A stretch of DNA of 64,000 nucleotides from Dermatemys mawii (Eukaryota; Chordata; Testudines; Dermatemydidae): positions 191,675-255,674 of the forward strand of contig ML677476.1 of the NCBI GenBank assembly GCA_007922305.1, given 5' to 3'. Of this stretch, positions 1 through 12,666 are shown one piece after another. Every line of letters begins with the position of its first letter. The first letter of the stretch is position 1. The position numbers were made by a program, and so were the translations under genes. A model generated the notes under the pieces. The model was not told the DNA's origin, made no database searches, and worked only from the letters and a program-made list of their open reading frames with translations.

Positions 1-3000
1 TTGAAATAAATGATCATTTGCCATTAAAGTCTTTGAGACTTTCCCACAAGGAGCTGTTAACATCGAGCGTGAGTGATAAACAAGGGCAGGCTTTTCAACC
101 CGTGTGTCAAAATTTCTTCAGATCCTGACCTAATAGACTTAGCATTAGGAGAATGTGCAACATATGCTGTAATCCAGCTCTGAGCGGGACTAACCTTTCG
201 ATGACAGAAGGAATATGAATTACCTGATATGAAATGTACTGCCAGGAGTGGACATGCCATGTGTGGCCCATTGCAAAGAAGAAACTTCCTATAGTAAGAA
301 CGAGCTTCTATGCTGAGCATGTGGCAGGTGGTTTGTGTTATGTAGCGTGCATTGAGGTTTTAAAAGACAAGCTTAAAAAAAAAAAAGCATCCACCCTTTA
401 TTTCTGGCTGTCTGATAAAGGTCCCTGGAAAATGGGCTTTAAAGGTGCCACCCAGCTTTCATCTGAACAGGTCAGGAGGGGACAGAAACCTTTACCGTGC
501 ACACAAAGAATGTAACGTTTAGCATGGAGAAAGCCTTACCGGATGAATTCTGATTACATCCTCATTTGCTTTGCTTAAACTGTTACTAAATGTCCTTTAA
601 CACCCAGTGAACTACCTATGTTGAGAAGAACTTAGTCTGAAAGCTATTATCGGATTCATTTCTTTTACACTTCTGAGAACATTGCTTATGGCACCTTACA
701 AATTCCTGTGAATTCCCTTTTTAGTACCTTCAGTAGAGGGTGTGAAAGAGAATATGATCAAAATTAATGCTGAAACATCTCCATAGGCAAAAAACTGCCT
801 GGAAAATCAGGCCTTAAGGAGAAAAAGCCATTCAGCTCCAGATTTACTTTTGTGGCTGAGTGTATTTTAAGTTCTTTATATGGAAAGTAACATGGATATG
901 AGTACTATGTTAGTTTACCAACAAACTAGGGAATCCTCCCCATTCTCTCTGCTCCCTGTGGAGTATTAAAATACCACGGAGGTGAAGTACAACCAATGAC
1001 TAGGAGAGTCCTGAGGCTTGGTTGCTGAGTACCCACACTGTGATTAAAAGGAACGGGAGCTGCAAGAGATATCAATCCATCATTACACATTAATAAGTAT
1101 ACATATTACAACAATAATCATAATGATAATTATTAGAGTAGAGTCTGGGCCAAAACTCCTGATCCAAATACCCCCAAGCTTTGTGGGTTTTCAAAATCGA
1201 GAGCTCTATCTGAATTCAAACGTCAAAACTGGTGTGTATACCCAAAACGGGAAGCAAGCAATAGTTTAAGTCAACACTGCTGGGTGTTTGAAAACTGGAT
1301 TTAGATCTAAATTATTGGGGGCTTAAGCCCATTTCTCATAAATCTACTTATAGAAGTGCTCAAATAGCACCGATGTGTTCAAGCTGCTAAGCCAACCATA
1401 ATGCATTTACTGAGCTGAGATAATTAACTAGCATTCTCAACATACAGCGAACAGAAACAATTAGATGCTGCACTGATGCAGCATATGAAACAACATGTCA
1501 CTGTGGCATAAAGCCAAGAACAAACACCAAGCTGGAAAGGGGAAGGGTCAGACTCAGATCTGTTCTTCGAGTTCTCTGTTTCTGGATTTCGGATGCGGGG
1601 GTTGACTTTTATGGAGGGACAGGTGTTGACTCTGTCATGTCTTCCAGGCCATTGGCTCGGACCCATTGCTAGTATTTTGTGGCGGTGTGTTCTGATGAAA
1701 CAGAGCAAAGGACAAATATGTGATGGAAGATTGACAGTGCATGGCATTGGGCTGCAGATAATGCACAATGTAAAAACACTTGAGGGTCAGAGAGATATTA
1801 TCATATGAAGACCTAGTGTCCATGTCACAAAAACATCCTTCAGAGCAGGCATGAACTAGCATCCACATTGGGGGCTTGGATAGCAAGAAAGCCAAGCATT
1901 CTTTCTTTTCTAGAAGTGTTTCCCATAAGTTCAGGGTCAATGACAGAAGAAGCTGACACTGTTACTTCCCATACTTTACCTCTGTTGTGGTACCCAGATG
2001 ACACCAATCTCTGATACTGTCTGTCCAGCACCTTTCAAAAACCAAAAGAAAAACAACATCACATAGCAGATTGAAACAGCAGGGGTCCCTAAAATATTGA
2101 CTTCATTTGCAAGGAGCTGAATATCTTGATCCTTTGAAAATCTACATTATTTTCAAATAGTTCATCACATCAGTATTAATTACATATATTTGGAATGTGT
2201 GTGTGTTTTTCTGTCTCAGTCCTGTTGATTGCACTGTATTTAAAAGTCAGATGAAAGGAAATGCAAGCAAACAGAGTTTTTTTTCTCAGCGCTTTGATGT
2301 CACTAATGTTCTGTCAACTGGCTTATTAAACCTTACACTCTTAGTACTCTAAGCAAAAGCTTGAGTGCTTTACAAGGTGTCTAAAAATATACTGTGATCC
2401 TTAAAAAAACGATCATACATATCGGACAAGACAATAAATAATATATGATGATCAAGACCTCTTTTATATTTTATACACCTCTACGTATAAGTTTAATCAG
2501 GGCAGCAGAATTTTCCATTTGGTGGATATGGAGTAGAAAAGCCTCTTGGAATATGGAGGCGATGCTTTTACATTGTGTATTTTAAAAACAGTTTAAACAA
2601 CATCAACCAGCTAATTTTTACCACAGTGCAATTCAGGATGAAGATGGCAGTGAGAGAAGAAAATTGTTTCCAGCCTCATTTCATTGGGAGGGAACACAAC
2701 CACAACAATTGTACAGTCAAGTAAGCGGATGGGTAACTGGTAAACTCAGAATGCACATTACTAGGCTGGAAGGAGACCAGCAGCAAAACTGTGTGACAAG
2801 GACTCAGGTCATAGTGAAGGGTGGTGTTATTGCTGGAGAAAAATTCCCTCCTTGCTCCCCCACCTCGTTTCAAATTTATTGTTGGCCTAATCCACCTGCA
2901 GATTACTACATCTTCATATACACCAGCTCAGCTCCACTTGATGATGTGTTGGTGGGTGATGACAAAGCTCTGCTCACTCCCATTTACTCTGGGGTGATGG

Positions 3001-3340
3001 AGTATGAAGATTGGTAGTGGAGCCTCCTCTTCGCAATCTGTGGAAATTAGTTGGGTGGGACACACCACTTGATCCAAATAGATGGCCCCCACACAGTGAT
3101 CCAGAAGAAGGTGGAAAAAAACCGAAACCCTATAAGGTCTTTTCCAATATGCTGTGAAAGAAAGTCTCCCCCAAACCTAAGATTCAGCAATCAACTCCTC
3201 TGCTTGACACAAGAATCATTATATTAATTATATTATATTATATATTTGCATCTGGGATATCACAGGTAAAACTGCCTCTTTTTTAAAAAGTAACACAAAG
3301 AAAATTCACTTCCAACTGCACTGAAAGAAAGGAATCTATT
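1..3340. other. AT-rich unique DNA, no gene recognised
   Basis: No reading frame here looks like a known protein. The longest frame (2664-3017, plus) has no recognisable domain, and its composition is what chance would give. A short TATTA-type simple repeat lies near 3222-3246. I see no interspersed repeat I can name. The stretch is probably intergenic or intronic. Confidence 0.5.
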
Positions 3341-3592
3341 TTAAGTACTTATACGGTGCCCATCACCATAGTATTGGAATGCCTCAGAATCTTTAATTAA
3401 TTTATCCTCATGGCACCCTGTGAGGCAGGGAAGTGCTATTATCCCCTTTTTACAGATGGGAAACTGAGGCACAGAGTAACTATGTGATTAGGCTAGGGTT
3501 ACACAGGATATTTGTGGCACAGCAAGGAATTGAACTAGGATCTCTCATATTACATGCTAGGGTGCTAAATATTGCATCATGCTTCCTCATCT
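3341..3592 (-). repeat. Ancient MIR/L2-like SINE fragment
   Basis: The segment carries the hallmark amniote core around 3450-3480 (acagatgggaaactgaggc), followed by a degenerate stretch resembling 'ggtcacacaggaa...tctgtggcacagcaaggaattgaa'. This pattern is widespread in amniote genomes as an old MIR/L2-type repeat. The family assignment comes from memory of the core only. Orientation is relative to the usual MIR consensus. Confidence 0.6.
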
Positions 3593-4580
3593 AGTCCAAT
3601 CTCTTAACAGAATAGAAATCTCAAAGTACTAAGGAAAAAACCTCTTTCTAGTTATATGTCTCTGCAATATACACTCAGGTACAATTGCAGCTGGATATCA
3701 GAGATTATATCCTTGATGGTGAACTTTCCATGCTTCTTAGGGTCTTGGATAGAGCAATGCTTCAGTACTCATCTAATCTAATGAGCAAAATAGAGTTCTA
3801 CAAACAGGTATGCAAGGATCACCTGGCCATACCACTGTGACATCTATATATTTGAATATATCTGGATCACAACCTAGCTCCAACTTCCAACATATATTCT
3901 GGGTCAACAAAAACTGAAGGTGAAATTAATGGCTAGGAGAGAATGACTCCGGAAGAAATGCACACGAGCATCCTTGATATATGAATTAGTGAAATGGAGA
4001 ACAAGAAACTGTTTTAAGAGCGCAATAAAAACAAGTAGCATAGACAAGTTAAGGGAAACAGAATCCTGATGTCCTAAGGGCTCAGTGATGCCTTCAAGCT
4101 GGCACATAGACACATTGCTTCAGCAGGTACACTCAGATGCATTGTGTCTCCAGGAAGTACAGTGCCTCGAGGGTCCCCCCAGCATATAAGCAAAGCGCAG
4201 CTTCAGCTGTAGGCTCCTCTGCAGCTGACCATCTCTGCTGGCTAGCATGCAAAGATTGGTGAGGCAATGCTCTTACCTCCTCTTTACCCTTCTCATGTTC
4301 AGGTTCACAGTTGTTGCTGGGGTGCACAGAGATTTTGCTCAGGTGAACATAATGGCTGCACTTGTGAGTGGCACTCGAGCATATGTGTGAAGTGGGGGAA
4401 GGGTAAACAGGGAGAAAGGCAGTGGTCAGTCTTAAAATCAGTCTGCGCTATGGTCTGATGATAACGTGCATCCATTATCTCAGTCATAATAGTTACTAAC
4501 AGGACCAGTAGCAACAACATTTTACATGCATGCAAAGAATACCAGAATACTCCATAAACATTAATTTAAATGTCACTTCA

Positions 4581-4705
4581 CATCCGACGAAGTGGGTATT
4601 AGCCCACGAAAGCTTATGCTTCAATACTTTAGTTAGTCTTTAAGGTGTCACAGGACTCTTTGTCACTTCCGCAGATCCACACTAACACGACTACCTCTCT
4701 GATTC
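4581..4705 (+). repeat. Turtle interspersed repeat (GAAGTGGGTATT family), copy 1
   Basis: A 125-bp unit starts at gacgaagtgggtattagc, contains 'ttagtctttaaggtgtcacaggactcttt', and ends with ctacctctctgattc. It is nearly the same as 10268-10395, and the pieces flanking the gap at 58993-59392 belong to the same family. It is abundant in turtle genomes. I do not know its formal family name or class. Confidence 0.75.
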
Positions 4706-5099
4706 ATCACTCCCTACAAGACAGATAAATTAAATATCTTGCACAAGACCAACTGAGCATTACAGTCAGCAACAGAGCCCAGGAGTGCTGGCTTATGAGT
4801 CCTGTGTTCCCCACACTTCCTCTCGGTAAAGTCACATCCTAGTAGACTCTAGTTTCCTATGTTCTCCAGTGCCGCTGCAGTCTGTATCCAATCTTCCAGT
4901 AACACTTGGTTTGTTTTACCATCATTTGTCTTTCTTTTACTTTGATTTCTATGCCTGGTACTAAATTCTGCCCTGGTGTAAGCAGGCACATTTTCACTGA
5001 ATTCACTGGAGTCGCGCTCATTTATTCCAGGGAGAAATTTGTTCCACATAATCTAACATCCTCAGCTAGCTATTTTCAGGGGACAGCCCCAACCTTCCC

Positions 5100-5640
5100 C
5101 ATAGACTTTGAGACCGGAAGGAACCATCATGATCATCCAGTCTGACCTCTGCATTGCTGAAGTCCTCAGATTTTGATTTAAGTACTTCATGTTAAAGAGA
5201 ATCCACTATTTATTCTAGATCAGACTGGCAAGTGACCTCTGCAACTTGCTGTAGAGGAAGGCAAAAACCTCTAGGGTCTCTGCCAATCTGACCCAGGGAG
5301 AAATTCCTTCCTCACCCCAAATGTGGTGATTAGTTAAACCCCGAGCATGTGGGTTAGACCCACTAACCAGACACCTGGGAAAGAATCCTCTGTAGTAGCT
5401 CAGGGCCCTCCCCATCTAATGTCCCATCACCAGCCGTTGGGGATATTTGCTAGTAGCAATTGTGAATGGATCACATGCCATTGTAGGCAACCTCTGCATC
5501 CCATCCCATCCATAAATGTATCAACCTCAGTCTTGAAACAAGTTAGGTTCCTCCCCCACACCACTACTCTCCTTGGAAGGGTGCTCCAGAATTCCATTTC
5601 TCCGATGGTTACAAAACTGGCTCCTTACAAATACTCAGCC
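5100..5640 (-). repeat. CR1-type LINE 3' region, reverse orientation
   Basis: The sequence runs from the degenerate 'ccggaaggaaccatcatgatcatcca' through 'ctgacctctgcat' and 'gagaaattccttcctcacccc' to a block about replacing a stop with 'gggtgctccagaattcc'. This is the reverse complement of the 3' part of turtle CR1 LINEs. It is heavily decayed, and no reading frame survives. Confidence 0.65.
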
Positions 5641-5669
5641 CTGAATTTCAGCTGCCCTTTATTTATTAT

Positions 5670-5795
5670 TTATATTATGATAGTGTTGACAAGCCCGACT
5701 CACAGCGTCGGCCCCCGCTGTGTTAAGTGCTGTACATCACACAACAAAAGATGGTCCCTTTCCCAAAAAGCATACAATCTAAGCAAGCCACCCTT
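5670..5795. repeat. Ancient amniote repeat fragment
   Basis: The stretch 'gctgtgttaagtgctgtacatc ... agatggtccctttcccaaaaagcatacaatctaag' also occurs as diverged relatives at 10515-10625 and 28885-28970. It is an old dispersed repeat of the MIR/L2/CR1-tail type. The precise family is uncertain. Confidence 0.5.
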
Positions 5796-7613
5796 CTAGT
5801 TAAATGCTAGCTCATTTTTGTGACCCAGGCTTATCAGTTTATAGTTTCCCTTTCTTTTCTCTCTTCTATCCAGCCTTTCTTCCTGTTCATCTCTTTCTCC
5901 CATCATTCATCAACTGTCTTAATCAATTTTTGATTCCCCTCCCCTAAAATATGCTCTAGGAATTATTTTGGGGCAGTTCTATGGTTTGTGTATAAAGCAG
6001 GTCACACAAGATGATCACAATGGTTTGTTCTGTCCTTGGAATCTGTGCATTTTATTAACTATTATTAGGGTTAATTTATATTTGAGATCTCACTATCCCT
6101 AGCCCTCCATATATCTCCCCAGCTCTGTTCAATGTAGGTCTTATAGGCAATAGAGAAGACAGCATTTACTTTCTGAGAAATTCTATGGATATTTTTAATG
6201 AGGTAATAAATGGAAAAGCACCAACACAATGGGCCAGATCCTTAGCTGGCATAATTTGCCATAGCTGAGGATCTGTTTCATGGATCTAGCTATAGTAAAG
6301 GACTTGGTGAAGGTTTAGAATGGTACCATATCTGGAACCCTGAGAAATATTTTCTTAATGCATCACAAATATGGGTTCTTCTTGGAAAGTAAGAAACTTG
6401 AGTGGAGGGTTGCTCCCCAAACTGTGGTGTAAAGTCACCCTTAAAACTGATTCTAATTCTTAAAGCTGATTCAAACCAGTGGCAAAATCATCGTGCCATT
6501 GAAAACAATGGCAAAACACCCATTGCTTCAATGGGGCCAGGATTCCACCCCTTGTTCTCTTTTCAAACTAGAGTGAAATGTTTCCTTGGTATTTTACTCT
6601 CCTTAGCCCAGCTGCTTTTTTTCCTTGTTTCTGAATAATGTTCCCAGTAAAACTGGGTCACAGGAGTAACAAGAAGTAGCTTCACAAGACCGGTAGCTAT
6701 TGCTTTCTCCCAGCTTTCCGCATTGTACTGTAAGCTTGTGTAGATCTTTTAATCCTAAATCTCTGGATGGGCTTCAGCAGGCTTAGCCTTATTTTTCAGA
6801 AAACAAAAACATAAAAGCTCAATAAGGGCACCCTAGAAAGGATCGCATTCAGCTCCCTTAATTCCTTACATCAGCTCTAGCCCATCATGCTTCTTTACCT
6901 ATAATTTTTAATTTACTTATTCTTGATTTTGGTGGCCACATCCCACAGCTTTGCATTTTAAAGTTCACTTTGCTTGATAAATCCATGCCATCGTGTCGGA
7001 CAGTGAATCTGCATTGATAGCTCCAAAGGCAACCTCCAGGTCAGCACATGAAAACGCTGAGGTCAAAATGTTGTCAGTAATGAGATCTCAAGAATTTCAA
7101 AAGTTCACATAGCTCTTTGTACAACACAGGAGAATCCCTTTGTTTCCTCTGGTACTGTTTCAGGCTAATTCTGAAGCAGCAAGCCGGTGCGAGGCATTTC
7201 AACTGAAATATCAGTTCATCTCAGAGCCTAATTTATTGCTTTTGAAGAACATTTGGGTTAAAGTTTTTGAATTGCTTAAGACAAGCACAGGCTGTGTGAG
7301 CTGCTAAATTTCACCACAGTGAACTGAAAAATGAAAAAGTTAACTAAAGATGCCTAGACTCCTGATTTTGTCTTTTAGTCTGCTAGGTTTGTTGTTACTG
7401 CTGATTTATTTTATTTTATTTTATTATTTATTGATGCCCAGTGTTAATTAACTGGTTTGTGTTATCATTATTTATTTATTTTTTAAAGAGTGCTAGGTAC
7501 ACATTGAAAGGCACAAGACCTAATTCTCCTCATTTACACTAGTGCAAATCAGGAGTGATTACGTTGAAGTTGATGAGCTCAATCCTCAAAACACCATAAG
7601 AAGAGGGAGTGGC
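5796..7613. other. AT-rich unique DNA
   Basis: No gene or clear mobile element was found. 6955-7320 is non-repetitive AT-rich sequence of the kind often conserved as non-coding DNA, but conservation cannot be judged from one sequence. A (TTATT)n-like simple repeat lies at 7400-7430. Confidence 0.4.
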
Positions 7614-7770
7614 TGTAAGAGTGGGATTTTCAAAAGCGGCTAAGTCACTTAGGCCCGGATATCTCAAAAAAGTACTTTGGCAACTAACTGCCACTGAACT
7701 CAATGGGAGTTAAGTGCCTAAATCCGTTTGAGGATCTGAGGCTTAGGCACTTCTGAAAATCCCACCATAA
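7614..7770. repeat. Foldback repeat with GTGGGATTTTC ends
   Basis: The left end 'gtgggattttcaaaag' is the near-perfect inverted complement of the right end 'cttctgaaaatcccacc', with a palindromic interior ('taagtcacttaggc' against 'gaggcttaggcac'). Diverged relatives with the same 'gattttca...tgaaaatc' architecture lie at 19622-19690, 28153-28248, 42805-42900 and 43005-43080. This fits a small non-autonomous TIR element. Confidence 0.6.
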
Positions 7771-8037
7771 GAGATCAGCATGCTCAGCTGCAATATACAT
7801 TACATACTGGAAAATGCATATCCTGCCCCAAAGAACTTATACACTGAAGCTTCCCAAACCCTATCACGCCTATGCAGACTTTACATGCACGCACAGTCCC
7901 ATGCTCACGTGATAAAGATCTACCTGAGAGAGTTAGCACAGCAGACTCAACAAGAATCTAACATAAGGGCACCTTGAACCCTTGTCTGCATTTAGAAACA
8001 AACTGTAGCCAAACACCTTTTTGAGGCTTTTGAACTT

Positions 8038-8115
8038 TCATAGAATCATAGGACTCAAAGGGACCTCGAGATGTCATCTAGTCCAGTCCCCTGCACTCAA
8101 GGCAGGACTAGGCCT
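8038..8115 (-). repeat. CR1 3'-tail fragment
   Basis: The segment starts with tcatagaatcataggactc and continues with 'gggacctcgagatgtcatctagtcca' and 'tgcactcaaggcaggac'. This is the reverse complement of the conserved 3' end of CR1 elements. The same end occurs in forward orientation at about 12600-12665. Confidence 0.8.
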
Positions 8116-9110
8116 TTACCTTTGCAGTTTTCTCTCGCCACTTGTACGTCCAGGTTCTGGCCAGAAGCATGACCAGAAGATACCCTGAGAATGTTTGTTC
8201 CTGAGATCTCTTTAGCCCGGAACAGAAGTAGGAATCCAAGGACATGTAGAGGGATAAAAATTTCTCTGCTGGATTGGACTGGTGGTCCATCACTTCCAAT
8301 AATCTGGTAGCCAGTATCAGACGGTTCAGAGAAAAGTGCATGAATGGGTTAGACAAAATGTAGGAAAGAAGGTAACTGACCATGGCCTTTTCTGGGATGC
8401 TCTTATTGATATTTATGAACCTCCTGCACCATGGGAAAAGATCCCTCCTAGCTCTGAATAAGTAAAGGTTGCCTTATGCTCCAGTGCTAGAAGGTCTATA
8501 TTTCTTACAAAGATGGTATATATTTTGTAAAATATTTACTGTTTTGAGTGGCTATTCTCCTTATTCCTATACCCTCATGTTGAAAGCCTGTTTCTATGTC
8601 ATTTCCAGACCATGACCCAAGAGATTCAGAGAAGTCTGGATCTTCTCTGAATTAAATCCCAATTTTGAACCTTTTGAGGTTCACCTGTCATTCATATTTA
8701 AACCCTAATAAAATGGATGATCTGGGCTTGCTGTTCCCTCAGCAATAACTCAGAGATGTAAGAGATTTATTTTTTTTTTCCTGCTTGGTTCCCCTTTAAA
8801 CGAACCCAACAGGGTACATCTGATGTAGACTGAAGATTAAGTTATAATTACAATCAATATCCTTGCCGTGCCCACTTTGCCAAATAATATATATTTCAGT
8901 CAGTGCAATTTGGGGATTTAGCTCTGCAAGGCCTGTTTCTGCCCAAATCAGTGTGTCTTTCCCTTTGATATTCCCACAGTGTTCACATATACCCTCAAAC
9001 ATACACAGCCCAGGGTAATATGTCTCCAATGCGCTGAAATCAATGGGAACATAGCCTTTTTTGCCTGACAGTATTGTCAGGGTGTATTATCTGGTTTAGG
9101 CTGTGGCTTC

Positions 9111-9410
9111 AGTTCATAGCAGTCGTCAGTTAAATTTCCCTTTCTGAAGCTGAGCAAAGTGTGGTAATGTCACAGCCACAGGCGACGGCCGCTCACAGGA
9201 CGGTTTACCGGTGGAGCTTAGCCTCCTGGCTTGTCACAGTGTATAAATCTCAGGGTCGTCTTTTCCTTCCTAGTCAGAGGTTTCCAAGAATGTTGCCTGG
9301 AGCAGTCATTGGATGCAAAAAAAGAGAGATTTTTGTTCTGCACTTAGCAACATTACCACACTTCACACTCAGTTTCTGATAAGGGGAAATTTAACTGACT
9401 GCTCTGAACT
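9111..9410. mobile_element. Short TIR element with ~63-bp inverted repeats
   Basis: The left arm (9111-9173) begins agttcatagcag, includes cagttaaatttccc and ends gtggtaatgtcac. The right arm (9347-9410) is its inverted complement with a few mismatches and small indels (accacacttcacac ... gggaaatttaactgactgct). The interior is about 170 bp and has no coding potential. The layout is that of a non-autonomous DNA transposon (MITE-like). No clear target duplication was identified, so the superfamily is open. Confidence 0.7.
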
Positions 9411-10267
9411 AGATATACCAGATAATATACTATGACAGTGCAGTGGATAAAGGCTGGCAAACCTACTAATTTATATTTCATTATCTCTGCACTTGGTTTA
9501 ATCTGTTATCTTTTACTAAACATTATAAAGATCACAAAGAGAGCTGAGCTGAACAGAAGGAAGTGGAACTGCAGATACCTCTTGAACACAGGGCTGTCAG
9601 GATACCAGTAACTAGGTGGAACATTTTGGCTACCCCATCTGCCAGAAAGCTGGCATGCCATTCTGCTTTAGAAACCACCAAAACCACTATAAACCAAAGC
9701 TCAGAGCAGTGTAAAAATATCCCTGTACGCATGTAGAGTGCTGTTGTCTTCACTGGGTCTCTACATGGACATGGGGACCATCTGCAGGAATCTGACTGCA
9801 GGAATGGGACACATTAGTTCATCTTGTCAGACACTGTAGCTGCCAAGGCTTTGTCAATGACAGATGTAGATAGGTTCCACCTTCCTCTGACATAAGGCAC
9901 CCATTTTTTTCATATACATGTATATACACTGCAATCTCCCTGGACACACAATAACAGATTTAAAAATAACCATCCCGCAGCAAAAAACCTTCAAGACCAG
10001 ACTTCAAAGAGAAACTGCTGAGCTACAGTTCATTTGCAAATTTGACACCATCAACTCAGGATTAAACAAAGACTATGAATGGCTAGCTAACTATAAAAGC
10101 AGTTTCTCCTCTCTCGGTGTTCGCACCTCCAGATCAGCTGCTAGAAGAGGACCTCATCTTCCCTGATTAGACATAACAAGGTAGTTCAGCCTGATTGAAC
10201 TAACCTTGTTATCTCTAAATTGGTTCTTGCCTACTTATTTATACCTGCCTCTGCATACTTCCACTGC

Positions 10268-10395
10268 ATGCATCTGACGAAGTGGGTATTAGCCCACGAA
10301 AGCTCATGCTTCAATACTTTTGTTAGTCTTTAAGGTGCCACAGGACTCTTTGTTGCTTCTGCAGATCTAGCCTAACACGGCTACCTCTCTGATTC
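10268..10395 (+). repeat. Turtle interspersed repeat (GAAGTGGGTATT family), copy 2
   Basis: Same family and orientation as 4581-4705, from 'catctgacgaagtgggtatt' to 'ctacctctctgattc'. Only scattered substitutions separate the two copies by eye. Confidence 0.75.
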
Positions 10396-10514
10396 CTGAC
10401 CCCGGAGCAGAAAGCCACAACAAGTCTTCTGCACCACTTAAATACCATGTAAGTTACACTTTTGCCTTTCTTTATGGCAAGAAAGATTTATTATCCTGTA
10501 CATTGCACCTGGGA

Positions 10515-10625
10515 GTGCCACCATGGATCAGGGCCCTGTTGTGCTAGATGCTGTACAAATACAGAACAGAAAGATGGTCCTTGCCCCAAAGACTTTATAA
10601 TCTAAGGGTAAGACAAGCCTACAGC
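10515..10625. repeat. Ancient amniote repeat fragment
   Basis: It contains gggccctgttgtgctagatg, then 'ctgtacaaatacagaacag' and 'gatggtccttgccccaaag'. This is the same old family as 5670-5795 and 28885-28970. Confidence 0.55.
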
Positions 10626-11334
10626 TGGATATAGAGAGATGGGGCAAAACAAGGAAACAGCGAGACAATCTTTTTGGTGGATCTTGCAACATTTTCTGAA
10701 GACTGTCAGGCTTTGGCTTATCTCCTTGGGTAGCCTCGTCTAATGGCAAACGGACTTCACTCAGCTCAGAGGGGAATTTCACCTCTTTTCTCCTCTGCTA
10801 ACATGATTTAGCTTTTCCTTAACAGCTGACTCCATGGCCTGAAATCCAGGACAGTATTGGCAAGAGAGCAACCAAGCTGACCTAAGAGTTCTTTAACTTC
10901 TCTAATTTCTGTTAAAGGAATAGAATATCCTAATGTTAAACAAGAATAAAAAAGGGGACCTATATTTTTTGCTAAAATGTCATGTTAAAAACCTTTTTAT
11001 GTTCAGAGTTGATCATCAAAGCATTTATTTAACTAGGCTCAATGTGAATTTGAAGACTCCAGGATTGCTTTTTGATTTTGAGCATTTCTTAACTTTTCCA
11101 TTAATCTGTTGGTAGCCCATGTAATATTCATTTACTTAATATTTCTAAAATATGGGTAATGTGCAATACTTTTCTTGCTAGGCTTCTGATGTTTTCTTGC
11201 CTGGAAAGGAAAGATGGGCTTGCAGTTAAGATGCCAAAGTAAGAATTAGGTGATCTGTGTGACCTTGGCTACATGACTCAATCACTCTGGGACTATTCCC
11301 AATTTTTTAAAGGAGGGAGATACTTCTTTACCTC

Positions 11335-12666
11335 ATGGAGATGGAGTAAAAATTCAAAATGATCTGGACAAACTGGAGAAATGACTTGAAGTAGTTAGGT
11401 TGAAATTAAATAAGGACAAATGTAATGTACTGCACTTAGGAGTACAATCCGTTGCATGCACACAAAATGGGAAATGATTGCCTAGGAAGGAGTATTGTGG
11501 AAAGAAATCTAGTGGTCATAGTGGATCACAAGTTAAATATGAGTGAACAGTGTAACACTGTTGCAGAAAAAGAAAACATTCTTTTTGGGATCTATTAGCA
11601 GGAGTGTTGCAAGCCAGACACGAGAAGTAATTATTCTGCTCTACTCCATGCTGATTAGGCGTCAGCTGGAGTATTGTGTCTAGTTCTGGACAACCACATT
11701 TCAGGAAAGATGTGGATACACTGGAGAAAGTCCAGAGAAGAGCAACAAAAATTATTAAAGGTCTAGAAAACATGATCTATGAAGGAAGATTTTAAAAATG
11801 TGTTTAGTCTGGAGAAGAGAAGACTGAGAGAAGACATGATAACAGTTCTGAAGTACATAAAAGGTTGTTATCAGGAGGAGGGAGAAAAATTGGTCTTCTT
11901 AACCTCTGAGGATAGGACAAGAAGCAATGGGCTTAAATCAAAGCACCTCCAAAGAGCGAGGAACACCCCCCAAGAGGGCACAGAGGAATGTCCAGGGATA
12001 ACAGGGCCCGGGCCAGTCCCCACAGAGGCACGGAAGGAGCATCACTCAGCCCCTCTCCGGCCTCAACTCTGTACTGGTCCCATCCCCAGCCATGTCCCCA
12101 GTTCTTGGCCTTGTGCCTGCCCTGTCCCCAGACTCAGCATGTCTCCGCTGATAGCCCCACACTAGTCCCCACACTCGCTGCTGGCCATGGCTCCATTCCC
12201 AGTCCAGGGCTAAGGCTGGGGGCAAGGCTGCAACCCAGCCATAAGTCCAGCTGTAGCTCCGTCCCTGCACCCAGCCATGGTCCTTAGCCACAGCCCTGCT
12301 TCTGGCCCTAGTCCCACCCCCAGCTTCAGCTCCAGCCTCAGCCTCCTTACCCATGTGCTGCCCCTCAATCTGCAGCCCTATTGGCTCTGGGAGGAGTGAG
12401 GGGGGGTATGGATAGGGGTAAGGAGGGAACACAATCCTCAAAAGTTTGGGGACTGCTGGCTTAAATTGCAGCAATGGAGGTTTAGGTCGGACATTCAGAA
12501 TAACTTCCAATCTGTCAGAGTGGAATCTCCATCACTGGACACTTTTAAGAGCAAGTTAGAAAAACATCTGTCAGGGATGGTTTAGATAATACTTAGTCCT
12601 GCCTTGAGTGCAGGGGACTGTATTAGAAGGCCTCTCAAGGTCCCTTCCAGTCCTACGATTCTATGA
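11335..12666 (+). mobile_element. CR1 LINE 3' portion, split by a hAT-like insertion
   Basis: Conceptual plus-strand pieces match the C-terminal part of CR1 ORF2. They include a region encoding a CNVLHLG-like motif (11410-11440), 'ERVQRRATK'-like sequence near 11725-11760, and LEKRRLRED at about 11806-11835. The element ends with the CR1 3' tail (ctcaaggtcccttccagtcc, then 'gattctatga') near 12635-12666. It is interrupted at 11939-12458 by a younger insertion. Many stops and frameshifts make it dead. The 5' part is absent, as is usual for 5'-truncated CR1 copies. Confidence 0.8.
11939..12458. mobile_element. hAT-like non-autonomous transposon nested in CR1
   Basis: A GC-rich 520-bp insertion is flanked by an exact 8-bp direct repeat, GCTTAAAT (11931-11938 and 12459-12466). 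On the two sides the interrupted CR1 sequence resumes without loss. The right end, read inward, is CAGCAGTCCCCAAACTTTTG, a typical hAT/Charlie-like end. The left end (CAAAGCACCTCCAAA) is a diverged version of it. An 8-bp duplication is the rule for hAT elements. The long open frames inside it on both strands are low-complexity Pro/Ser-rich translations and not genes. Confidence 0.75.

Noticed and set aside
2664..3017. 117-codon plus-strand frame
   Set aside because: No domain, no splice context and no repeat homologue. The length is within chance expectation for a 64-kb window.
12046..12510. 154-codon minus-strand frame
   Set aside because: It lies mostly in the hAT-like insertion and crosses its boundary into CR1, so it is not a real gene. 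Its composition is low complexity.
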